Assembly (NCBI GenBank): GCA_028706695.1
Contig: JAQTVU010000151.1
Location: forward strand, 1 to 6,307
From: Mycobacterium sp.
GTDB lineage: Bacteria > Actinomycetota > Actinomycetes > Mycobacteriales > Mycobacteriaceae
DNA: 6,307 nucleotides
Reading direction: 5' to 3'
Position 1 is the first letter of the stretch, and the number at the start of each line of letters is the position of its first letter. Under the pieces are notes generated by a model that ran no database searches, was not told the DNA's origin, and saw only the letters and a program-made list of their open reading frames with translations. A program made the translations under genes and the position numbers. Positions 1 to 5,907 of this stretch are shown piece by piece.

Positions 1-1347
1 GGCGTTGTGGATCACGGGGGAGAGCAGACCCTGCTCGGTGTCGACGGCAAAGCCGAGATGCTCAGCGTCGAAGTAGGTGATCTCCTTGGTGTCCTCGTTG
101 TAGCTGGCGTTGATGTTGGGATGGGTTTTCAGCGCGTCGATGACCGCCCGGGCGATGAACGGCAGGAAGGTCAGGTTCACCCCTTCGCGCTCGGCGAATG
201 CCGTCTTGGCCTTGGCCCGCAACGCCACGATCCTGGTCATGTCGACCTCATGGGTTTGAGTGAGCTGTGCGGTGGCCTGCAGTGACTCGCGCGTCTTCGC
301 CGCGGTGATCTGGCGGATCCGGCTGGCCTTCTGGGTGGTGCCGCGCAGGTGCGCCAGCGCGGGCGCCGCACCGGGCGTGGCCGCCGGGGCGTTGGCGGCG
401 GGTGCGGCGGCGGGTGCGGACGGCGGCGCCTGCTGGGCCCGTTGTCTGCGCTCGGCAGCGGCGAGCACGTCTTGCTTTCGGATCCGGCCACCCACCCCGG
501 TGCCGATGACCTCGCCAAGGTCGATGTTGTTCTCGCTGGCCAGCTTCCGGACCAGCGGGGTCACGTACGGGCTGCCCCCGGGAGCCGGAGGCTCCCCGGC
601 CGATGCGGGCTCGGCTTCGGTCTCGGTCCGGGGAGCCGGTTCCGGCTTCGGTTCCGGTTTCGCCTCCGCCTTGGGTGGTGGGGCGGATTCCGGTGCGGGC
701 TCGGGCGGGGGTGCGGCCTGGGAGCCGGCGCCGACCCGCGCCAGCTCGCCGCCCACCGGCACGGTGGCGTCTTCCTCGGCGGTGATGCTGACCAGGACAC
801 CGGCCACCGGCGACGGGATCTCGGTGTCCACCTTGTCGGTGGAGACCTCCACCAGCGGCTCGTCGACCTCGACCGAGTCGCCGACCTTCTTCAGCCAACG
901 CGTGACCACGCCCTCGGCCACCGACTCACCGAGCTCGGGCATCAGCACCGGGGTCGCGGCGGCCCCGTCACCGGAAGCCGGCGACGCCGGTGGTGCGGGC
1001 CGGGCCGGCGCCGCGGCCGGACGCTCCGGCTCGGCGGCGGGGGCGGCGGCTGTTTCGGGTTGCGGCCGGCTCGGCTGGGCAGGTTCCGGCGACGACCCGC
1101 CGACCTCGGAAGCCTCGCCGATGACGGCGAGTTCGCCGCCGACCTCGACGGTGTCGTCCTCCTGGGCGACGATCTTGGTCAGTACCCCGGCGGCCGGCGA
1201 CGGGATCTCGGTGTCGACCTTGTCGGTGGACACCTCGACGAGGGGCTCGTCTACTTCAACCGTGTCGCCCTCCTGCTTAAGCCAGCGGGTGACGGTCCCC
1301 TCGGTGACGCTCTCGCCGAGTGCGGGCATCTGGACGGAGAAGGCCAT
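1..1347 (-). CDS. dlaT: Dihydrolipoamide acyltransferase (E2), DlaT/SucB, 3' end cut off by window
   Basis: E2 component of a 2-oxoacid dehydrogenase complex: it carries acyl groups on lipoyl-lysine and passes them to CoA. In M. tuberculosis the orthologue is the E2 of pyruvate dehydrogenase and also works with Lpd, AhpD and AhpC as a peroxynitrite reductase (known for the family). The frame is open from the ATG at 1347 to base 1, giving 449 codons. Domains seen: lipoyl domain 1 (about residues 1-80) with STDKVDTE and lipoyl-lysine K43; an Ala/Pro linker; lipoyl domain 2 with the same motif at K172; a second Ala/Pro/Glu-rich linker; an E3/E1-binding domain from Y261 (YVTPLVRKLASE) to about residue 300; a third linker; then the start of the acyltransferase domain (about 330 onward, GTTQKASRIRQITA). 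The M. tuberculosis protein has about 553 residues, so about 100 C-terminal residues with the HxxxDG catalytic motif are missing here. A GAGGAG ribosome site (1362-1357) lies 9 nt before the ATG. The gene diverges from ephD. Confidence 0.97.
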   Translation of the reverse strand, partial: MAFSVQMPALGESVTEGTVTRWLKQEGDTVEVDEPLVEVSTDKVDTEIPSPAAGVLTKIVAQEDDTVEVGGELAVIGEASEVGGSSPEPAQPSRPQPETAAAPAAEPERPAAAPARPAPPASPASGDGAAATPVLMPELGESVAEGVVTRWLKKVGDSVEVDEPLVEVSTDKVDTEIPSPVAGVLVSITAEEDATVPVGGELARVGAGSQAAPPPEPAPESAPPPKAEAKPEPKPEPAPRTETEAEPASAGEPPAPGGSPYVTPLVRKLASENNIDLGEVIGTGVGGRIRKQDVLAAAERRQRAQQAPPSAPAAAPAANAPAATPGAAPALAHLRGTTQKASRIRQITAAKTRESLQATAQLTQTHEVDMTRIVALRAKAKTAFAEREGVNLTFLPFIARAVIDALKTHPNINASYNEDTKEITYFDAEHLGFAVDTEQGLLSPVIHNA

Positions 1348-1436
1348 CGTTGTTGACTCCTCGATCGCAAGTGGTCGGCGCGGGTCGACGTCTGGGCCGC
1401 CACGCCCCCGACGTACCGGCGTGATACCCAAGTCAA

Positions 1437-1442
1437 TGTCAA
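1437..1442 (-). promoter_or_regulatory. Possible -35 element for dlaT (TTGACA, followed directly by TTGACT)
   Basis: On the minus strand, TTGACA (1442-1437) is immediately followed by TTGACT (1436-1431), two abutting matches to the sigma-70-type -35 consensus. They lie about 90 bases upstream of the dlaT start codon. The partner -10 is unclear. TATCAC (1426-1421) and TACGTC (1415-1410) are the best TA-containing hexamers, but neither gives both a good match and a 16-18 nt spacer. The hexamers are plainly visible; their promoter role is inference. Confidence 0.35.
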
Positions 1443-1453
1443 AGCTATCCTGT

Positions 1454-1475
1454 CACTGCCCGCGCACTGCCCGCG
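1454..1475. repeat. Perfect 11-bp tandem direct repeat in the dlaT/ephD divergent promoter region
   Basis: CACTGCCCGCG occurs twice without a gap, at 1454-1464 and 1465-1475. The 11-bp period is close to one helical turn, so both copies would face the same side of the DNA, as expected for a two-site binding element of a regulator. It sits 11 bases upstream of the TTGACA element facing dlaT and about 60-80 bases upstream of the -10-like element facing ephD. The repeat itself is certain; chance or slippage in GC-rich DNA is the alternative to an operator. Confidence 0.5.
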
Positions 1476-1529
1476 GCCCGGCCGACGTCCAGGGCGGACG
1501 CGCTCGGCGCCGGGCGCCCCGGACCCGCT

Positions 1530-1538
1530 TGCTACGGT
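1530..1538 (+). promoter_or_regulatory. Possible extended -10 element for ephD
   Basis: TGC-TACGGT matches an extended -10 (TGN followed by TANNNT) and ends 41 bases before the ephD ATG, which would leave a leader of about 35 nt. No good -35 is present 16-18 bases upstream, where the sequence is GC-only, but extended -10 promoters often lack one. A small hairpin (GGCGC, CGG loop, GCGCC; 1506-1518) lies just upstream. Confidence 0.4.
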
Positions 1539-1579
1539 GTGGCCACTGACAGCCAGCGATCGCGGGTGGGGGAGGTCCG

Positions 1580-3352
1580 ATGCCGGCAACACAACAGGTA
1601 ACCGAGCGGTTCGTCCAGAGCACGGACGGCGCGCGCATCGCCGTCTACGAAGAAGGCGACCGGGAGGGCCCGCCCGTCGTGCTGGTGCACGGGTTTCCCG
1701 ACTCACACGTGCTATGGGACGGCGTGGCCCCGCTGCTCGCCGAGCGGTTTCACGTCATCCGCTACGACAACCGCGGTGTCGGCCGGTCGTCGGCGCCCAA
1801 GCCCGTCGCGGCCTACGCCATGGAGCGGTTCGCCGACGACTTCGCGGCGGTGACCGGCGAGCTGAGCCCCGGCCGGCCGGTGCATGTCCTGGCCCACGAC
1901 TGGGGGTCGGTCGGCGTGTGGGAGTATCTGCGCCGCCCAGCTGCCGCTGACCGGGTCGCGTCGTTCACATCGGTGTCCGGCCCGAGCCAAGACCAGCTGG
2001 TCGGATACGTCCTGCACGGTTTGCGACGGCCGTGGCGCCCGCGTACCTTCCTGCGCGCAATCGACCAGGCGCTGCGGCTTACCTACATGGCGTTCTTCTC
2101 GACACCGCTGCTGGCCCCGCTGGTGCTGCGGGTGGCGCTCTCGAGCGCGCTGATCCGGCGCCACATGGTCGGCAACGTCCCCACCGACCAGATCCACCAC
2201 TCCGCCTCGCTGGCCGCCGACGCGGCCCGCTCGGTGAAGACCTATCGAGCCAACTACTTCCGGTCGTTCTCCCGGAAGCGGCCGATCGCGGTGGTCGACG
2301 TGCCGGTGCAGCTCATCGTCAACACCGCGGACCCCTACGTGCGACCCCACGGTTATGACCAAACCGCACGCTGGGTGCCGCGGCTGTGGCGTCGCGACAT
2401 CGGGGCCGGACATTTCTCGCCGATGTCGCACCCGCAGGCGATGGCGGCCGCGGTGCACGACTTCGCCGACCTGGCCGAGGGCAGACCCCCCACCCGTACG
2501 CTGCTGCGCGCGCAGGTCGGGCGTCCGCGCGGGGAATTCGGCGACACGCTGGTCACCGTCAGCGGCGCGGGCAGCGGCATCGGCCGGGAGACCGCCTTGG
2601 CGTTCGCGGCCCGGGGCGCCGAGGTGGTCGTCAGCGACGTCGACGAGGCCTCCGTCAAGGAGACCGCGGCACAGGTCGCCGCCCGGGGCGGTATCGCCCA
2701 CCCGTACGTGCTCGATGTCTCCGACGCCGAGGCGGTGGAGGCGTTCGCCGAGCAGGTCAGCGCCGAGCACGGCATCCCCGATGTCGTGGTCAACAACGCC
2801 GGCATCGGACACGCCGGCGCGTTCCTGGACACCCCCGCCGAGCAGTTCGACCGGGTGATGGACGTCAACTTCGGCGGCGTGGTCAACGGCTGCCGGTCCT
2901 TCGGCCGGCGCCTGGTCGAACGCGGCACCGGCGGACACATCGTCAACGTCGCGTCGATGGCCGCCTACTCCCCGCTGCAGTCGTTGAGTCCCTACTGCAG
3001 TTCCAAGGCTGCGACTTTCATGTTCTCCGACTGCCTGCGCGCCGAGCTGGATACCGCCGGGATCGGGCTGACCACCGTCTGCCCCGGCATCGTCAACACC
3101 AACATCATCAAGACCACGCGCCTGGACGCGCCCGCCGGCGGCGCCGACCGCGTCGACAGCCGGCGCGGGCAACTGGCCATGTTGTTCGCGCTGCGCCACT
3201 ACGGGCCCGAGAACGTCGCCGACGCCATCGTGTCTTCGGTCCGGAAGAACAAGCCGATCCGCCCGGTCGCCCCGGAAGCCTACGTGTTCTACGCCATCTC
3301 ACGCCTGGCGCCGCAGGCCCTGCGCAGCACCGCGCGCCTGCGGGTGATCTAG
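1580..3352 (+). CDS. ephD: EphD: fused epoxide hydrolase (alpha/beta hydrolase) and short-chain dehydrogenase
   Basis: A 590-residue fusion, very close in length to M. tuberculosis EphD (about 592), which has been linked to hydrolysis of epoxy-lipids and to mycolic acid metabolism (published knowledge). Residues 1 to about 300 are an alpha/beta hydrolase: HGFP oxyanion motif at 37-40, nucleophile D107 in AHDWGS, probable acid D251 and base H278 in GAGHFS. An aspartate nucleophile fits an epoxide hydrolase or haloalkane dehalogenase rather than an esterase. After a short linker, residues about 320-590 form a classical SDR: SGAGSGIG at 328-335, NNAG at 405-408, active-site N430, S459, Y472 and K476 (YxxxK), all intact. 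D353 at the end of the second strand suggests NAD(H) over NADP(H) (inference). The ATG is supported by GGGGGAGG at 1568-1575, 4 bases upstream. No signal peptide is seen. Its TAG stop overlaps, tail to tail, the TAG of the next gene. The substrate is not shown by sequence. Confidence 0.96.
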   Translation: MPATQQVTERFVQSTDGARIAVYEEGDREGPPVVLVHGFPDSHVLWDGVAPLLAERFHVIRYDNRGVGRSSAPKPVAAYAMERFADDFAAVTGELSPGRPVHVLAHDWGSVGVWEYLRRPAAADRVASFTSVSGPSQDQLVGYVLHGLRRPWRPRTFLRAIDQALRLTYMAFFSTPLLAPLVLRVALSSALIRRHMVGNVPTDQIHHSASLAADAARSVKTYRANYFRSFSRKRPIAVVDVPVQLIVNTADPYVRPHGYDQTARWVPRLWRRDIGAGHFSPMSHPQAMAAAVHDFADLAEGRPPTRTLLRAQVGRPRGEFGDTLVTVSGAGSGIGRETALAFAARGAEVVVSDVDEASVKETAAQVAARGGIAHPYVLDVSDAEAVEAFAEQVSAEHGIPDVVVNNAGIGHAGAFLDTPAEQFDRVMDVNFGGVVNGCRSFGRRLVERGTGGHIVNVASMAAYSPLQSLSPYCSSKAATFMFSDCLRAELDTAGIGLTTVCPGIVNTNIIKTTRLDAPAGGADRVDSRRGQLAMLFALRHYGPENVADAIVSSVRKNKPIRPVAPEAYVFYAISRLAPQALRSTARLRVI

Positions 3353-3693
3353 ACCGACGGCTCGGCGCCTGCGGATCGACGCATCAGCAGCGCGCCACCG
3401 ATCGCGACGATCCCGACCACGGTCAACGGGATGGTCCACGCGCGGCGACCGCCCACCGACGACTGGCAGTTCGCCACGTAGTCGGTGTGCGGGATGACCT
3501 GGTTGAGGATCGGCACGCTCGCCACGCTCTTCTGCTCTGCGCTGCGCGCCCCGGACAGATCGGTGGCCACGGCGTTGCCGCACCCGATGGAGTTGCCGTT
3601 GCCGTCGGGGATCGAGACCGGCGACAACAACCCGATTACGCCGGCCAGCAAAAGTACGGCGCCCACTCCGATGATTAACCGTCGCAGCGTCAC
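3349..3693 (-). CDS. Small two-helix membrane protein of unknown function
   Basis: I do not recognise a named family. From the GTG at 3693 the protein has 114 residues. It begins with a short basic end (TLRR), followed by hydrophobic helix 1 (about residues 6-24), a loop of about 60 residues with two cysteines (C38 in IGCG, C76 in VANC), basic RR at 83-84, hydrophobic helix 2 (about 86-104, ending MRR), and a short tail. By the positive-inside rule both ends should be cytoplasmic and the loop outside, where C38 and C76 could form a disulfide (inference). The start is uncertain. GTG is preferred because AAAGGCGG (3704-3697) precedes it and a TAATCT -10-like box lies at 3730-3725, which would start transcription downstream of the alternative ATG at 3723 (124 residues). 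Its TAG (3351-3349) overlaps the ephD TAG in the palindrome CTAG. It is divergent from the SRPBCC gene. Confidence 0.8.
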   Translation of the reverse strand: MTLRRLIIGVGAVLLLAGVIGLLSPVSIPDGNGNSIGCGNAVATDLSGARSAEQKSVASVPILNQVIPHTDYVANCQSSVGGRRAWTIPLTVVGIVAIGGALLMRRSAGAEPSV

Positions 3694-3724
3694 GATCCGC
3701 CTTTCTGCAGGGGTTTCGATCATG

Positions 3725-3730
3725 AGATTA
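3725..3730 (-). promoter_or_regulatory. Possible -10 box for the small membrane-protein gene
   Basis: TAATCT on the minus strand (3730-3725) matches TANNNT well. The hexamer 17 bases upstream is CGTTTA (3753-3748), a weak -35, which is common in mycobacterial promoters. Transcription from it would begin near 3718, giving a leader of about 25 nt to the GTG at 3693 and excluding the ATG at 3723 as the start on that transcript. Confidence 0.4.
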
Positions 3731-3834
3731 GCCCGCGGCGTGAGGCGTAAACGTGAAGTTGACCGCTCGGATGCATGATTTTCGGTCGGACGGGTACCTA
3801 CGGCGAATAGTCGAAGACGCGGAAGGACTCTGCC

Positions 3835-4284
3835 GTGAAAATTGCGAGCCGTGAGACAGCCGCGCCGTGCGAGCGGGTCTGGGAAGTGATGGCGCAGGGC
3901 TGGACCTACACCCAGTGGGTGGTCGGCAACAGCCGCACCCGAGCCGTCGACCCGGATTGGCCGCAGCCCGGGGCCTGCATCAAGCACTCGGTCGGGGTGT
4001 GGCCGGTGCTGATCAACGACTCGACGGAGGTCCAGCGCTGCGACCCGCAGCGCGAGCTGGTGTTGTGCGCGCATCTGGGCGCACTGGGTTCCGCGCGGAT
4101 CACCCTGCGCCTGCAGAAGACTCCCAACGGTTGTCGGGTGGCGATGATCGAGGTGCCCGTCCGGGGGCCGGTGGCGCTCATCCCGGATCGCCTCGCCCGG
4201 GCGGTGGTCTATCCGCGCAACCGGGAGTGCCTGCTGCGGCTGGCGGCGCTGGCCGAACATCTGGAGCCGAGTCAGGTGAAGTGA
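3835..4284 (+). CDS. SRPBCC-family (START/polyketide-cyclase fold) protein
   Basis: A 149-residue protein with the layout of the SRPBCC superfamily: an N-terminal strand, then the APCERVWEVMAQ helix (about residues 10-21), a short tryptophan-rich segment (WTYTQWVVGN), the GACIKHSVG strand region (about 47-55), paired strands with regular charge/hydrophobic alternation (RELVLCAHLG, ARITLRLQK, GCRVAMIEV) and a long C-terminal helix (NRECLLRLAALAEHLE). The fold encloses a hydrophobic pocket for lipids, polyketides or aromatics. Some members are cyclases, others only bind ligand, and no catalytic residue here decides which. GTG start at 3835 with GGAAGG at 3821-3826, 8 bases upstream; no competing start fits as well. 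No signal peptide, so it is probably cytosolic. The stop is one base before the next start and the next gene's ribosome site lies inside this gene, so the pair is an operon and probably translationally coupled. The assignment rests on pattern, not alignment. Confidence 0.85.
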   Translation: MKIASRETAAPCERVWEVMAQGWTYTQWVVGNSRTRAVDPDWPQPGACIKHSVGVWPVLINDSTEVQRCDPQRELVLCAHLGALGSARITLRLQKTPNGCRVAMIEVPVRGPVALIPDRLARAVVYPRNRECLLRLAALAEHLEPSQVK

Positions 4285-4285
4285 G

Positions 4286-5875
4286 GTGCCCGATACCGCC
4301 GACGCCGTAGTCATCGGCGCGGGCCATCACGGCCTGGTCGCCGCCTCGATGCTGGCCGACGCCGGATGGGACGTGCTAGTGCTCGAAGCCCAGCCGCAAC
4401 CCGGCGGCGCGGTGCGCAGCGCCGAGCTGACACCGGGTTACATCACCGACCTGTTCAGCTCCTTTTACCCGATGACGGTCGCCTCACCGGTGATGGCGGC
4501 CCTGCAGCTTCAGGATCACGGACTGCGCTGGTCACACGCGCCGGCCGTGGTGGGCCACCCGCGCAGCGCGACCGACCACGACCCGCCGATCATTCATCAC
4601 GACCCGGCTCGCACCGCAACGGAATTGGCGCGGCGCGAACCCGCCGACGGCGAAAACTGGTGGCGCGTCGTGGAACTGTGGCAACGGATTAAGTCGCCAC
4701 TGCTGGATGCGATGCTGTCACCTTTTCCGCCGGTGCGTCCCATGCTGCGGCTGTTGGGAAAACTAGGCACCTCCGATGCCGTGCGCCTCGCAAAGCTGAT
4801 GGTCCAGCCCGCCAACACCATGGTGGAGCAGCTATTCGACGGCGAGGCGCCGCGAATACTGTTGCTGGGCAACGCGATGCACGCAGACATACCTCCGGAT
4901 GCGCCGGGCAGCGGGGCGATGGGTTTTTTGATGACCATGTTCGCCCAGGACTACGGCTGGCCGGTGCCTGTCGGCGGATCGGGTCAGTTGACGGCGGCCC
5001 TGGTCAGCCGGGCCCGGTCGGCGGGCGCGCGTATCGAATGCGGCCAGAACGTTTCGGGCATCCGGGTCCGGGGACGCCGTGCCGTCGGGGTGATCACCGA
5101 CGCGGGCCGCGCGGTGGCCGCACGCCGAGCGGTCATCGCCGATGTCGCTGCGCCGCAGCTGTTTTGCGATATGCTTCCCGCCGACGTGGTGCCGGCCGGC
5201 CTGCGCGCGGAACTCGAGCACTACATCTGGGATCCGCCGGTGGTGAAGGTCAACTATGCGCTGGACCGCCGGATTCCTTGGCGCGCGGACAGCCTGCGAG
5301 CAGCCGGCACGGTTCACCTTGGGGCCGACGGGGATGGGCTGATCCGCTGGATGGCCGACTTGAACACCCGGGTGGTGCCCGAGCACCCGTTCATGCTGCT
5401 GGGCCAGACCACCACGGCGGACCCGAGCAGATCCCCGGAGGGCACCGAAAGCGTTTGGGCCTACACGCATTTGCCGCGCAACGTGGCCGACGATGCGGCG
5501 TCCGAGCGGCTCGCCGAGGCGATGGACCAGGTGATCGAAGAGCATGCCCCGGGTTTCGGTTCGGCGGTGATCGGCCGATTCCTGCAACGCCCATCGGATC
5601 TGGAAGCCAGTGATGCCAATCTGCACCTGGGCGCGCTCAACGGGGGGAGCGCCCAGCTGCAACAGATGCTGGTATTTCGCCCGGCAGCCGGGATGGGGCG
5701 GGCGGAAACCCCGATCGAGGCACTGTATCTGGGCAGCGCGTCGGCCACTCCGGGAGGCTCGGTGCACGGTGCGTGCGGACGCAACGCGGCCAACGCCGCG
5801 CTGGCCGCCGACGGCGCGACGGGCTGGCCGAGACGTAAGGTGAGCCGCGCGGTGATCTCGCTGCTGACCAGGTAG
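4286..5875 (+). CDS. CrtI/PYROXD2-like FAD-dependent oxidoreductase
   Basis: A 529-residue flavoprotein of the phytoene-desaturase-like amine-oxidase superfamily. The N-terminal Rossmann motif is G11-A-G13-H-H-G16 with E34 ending the second strand (VLVLEAQ), which binds the FAD ribose. It is followed by the PGGAVRS segment (39-45), typical of CrtI/PYROXD2 proteins. The C-terminal FAD-binding segment is present at about 480-503 (LYLGSASATPGGSVHGACGR), so both halves of the FAD site look complete and the length is normal for the family. Family members desaturate, isomerise or oxidise carotenoids and other hydrophobic substrates. No carotenoid gene (crtB, crtE) is in the window, so the substrate is unknown. 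GTG start at 4286 with AGGTGA (4274-4279) inside the end of the SRPBCC gene. The C terminus is basic and hydrophobic (RAVISLLTR) and could favour membrane association (inference). Convergent with pepB, 32 bases apart. Confidence 0.92.
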   Translation: MPDTADAVVIGAGHHGLVAASMLADAGWDVLVLEAQPQPGGAVRSAELTPGYITDLFSSFYPMTVASPVMAALQLQDHGLRWSHAPAVVGHPRSATDHDPPIIHHDPARTATELARREPADGENWWRVVELWQRIKSPLLDAMLSPFPPVRPMLRLLGKLGTSDAVRLAKLMVQPANTMVEQLFDGEAPRILLLGNAMHADIPPDAPGSGAMGFLMTMFAQDYGWPVPVGGSGQLTAALVSRARSAGARIECGQNVSGIRVRGRRAVGVITDAGRAVAARRAVIADVAAPQLFCDMLPADVVPAGLRAELEHYIWDPPVVKVNYALDRRIPWRADSLRAAGTVHLGADGDGLIRWMADLNTRVVPEHPFMLLGQTTTADPSRSPEGTESVWAYTHLPRNVADDAASERLAEAMDQVIEEHAPGFGSAVIGRFLQRPSDLEASDANLHLGALNGGSAQLQQMLVFRPAAGMGRAETPIEALYLGSASATPGGSVHGACGRNAANAALAADGATGWPRRKVSRAVISLLTR

Positions 5876-5891
5876 CCGGCGCGACGCCGGC
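5875..5891. terminator. Possible short bidirectional hairpin between the oxidoreductase gene and pepB
   Basis: GCCGGC (5875-5880), a GCGAC loop, then GCCGGC (5886-5891) can form a 6-bp all-GC stem between two convergent genes. There is no T-run on either side, so it is not a classical intrinsic terminator, although mycobacterial terminators often lack one. GCCGGC is itself a palindrome and frequent in such DNA, so the hairpin may be chance. Confidence 0.3.
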
Positions 5892-5907
5892 CCGGCCGAC
5901 CGTGCCG

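Noticed and set aside
260..1549. Long plus-strand open frames opposite dlaT (429 codons, and a 335-codon frame at 349-1356)
   Set aside because: They are compositional shadows of GC-rich, Ala/Pro-rich dlaT. Their translations are low-complexity Gly/Ala/Ser/Arg with no domain, and the dlaT frame is recognised along its whole length.
1712..3199. 495-codon minus-strand open frame opposite ephD
   Set aside because: Its translation has no recognisable domain, and it lies wholly antisense to a complete, motif-rich ephD; long antisense frames are expected at this GC content.
2386..3678. 430-codon plus-strand frame overlapping ephD in another frame
   Set aside because: Arg-rich low-complexity translation with no motif; it overlaps ephD and runs into the convergent gene.
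3725..3755. SigF-like promoter (GTTT, then GGG near TAAT) upstream of the membrane-protein gene
   Set aside because: The spacing and the GGGTA core do not match the SigF consensus well; a general -10 box explains the same bases more simply.
3759..3800. TTGACC plus TACCTA as a promoter for the SRPBCC operon
   Set aside because: The two hexamers are 30 bases apart, far from the 16-18 needed, and no other -10 at a proper distance is convincing.
3349..4314. Minus-strand frame extending the membrane protein to 321 residues
   Set aside because: The extra 207 residues are an Arg/His-rich antisense translation of the SRPBCC gene, cross the intergenic region and place a membrane helix mid-protein; the short form has its own ribosome site and promoter-like box.
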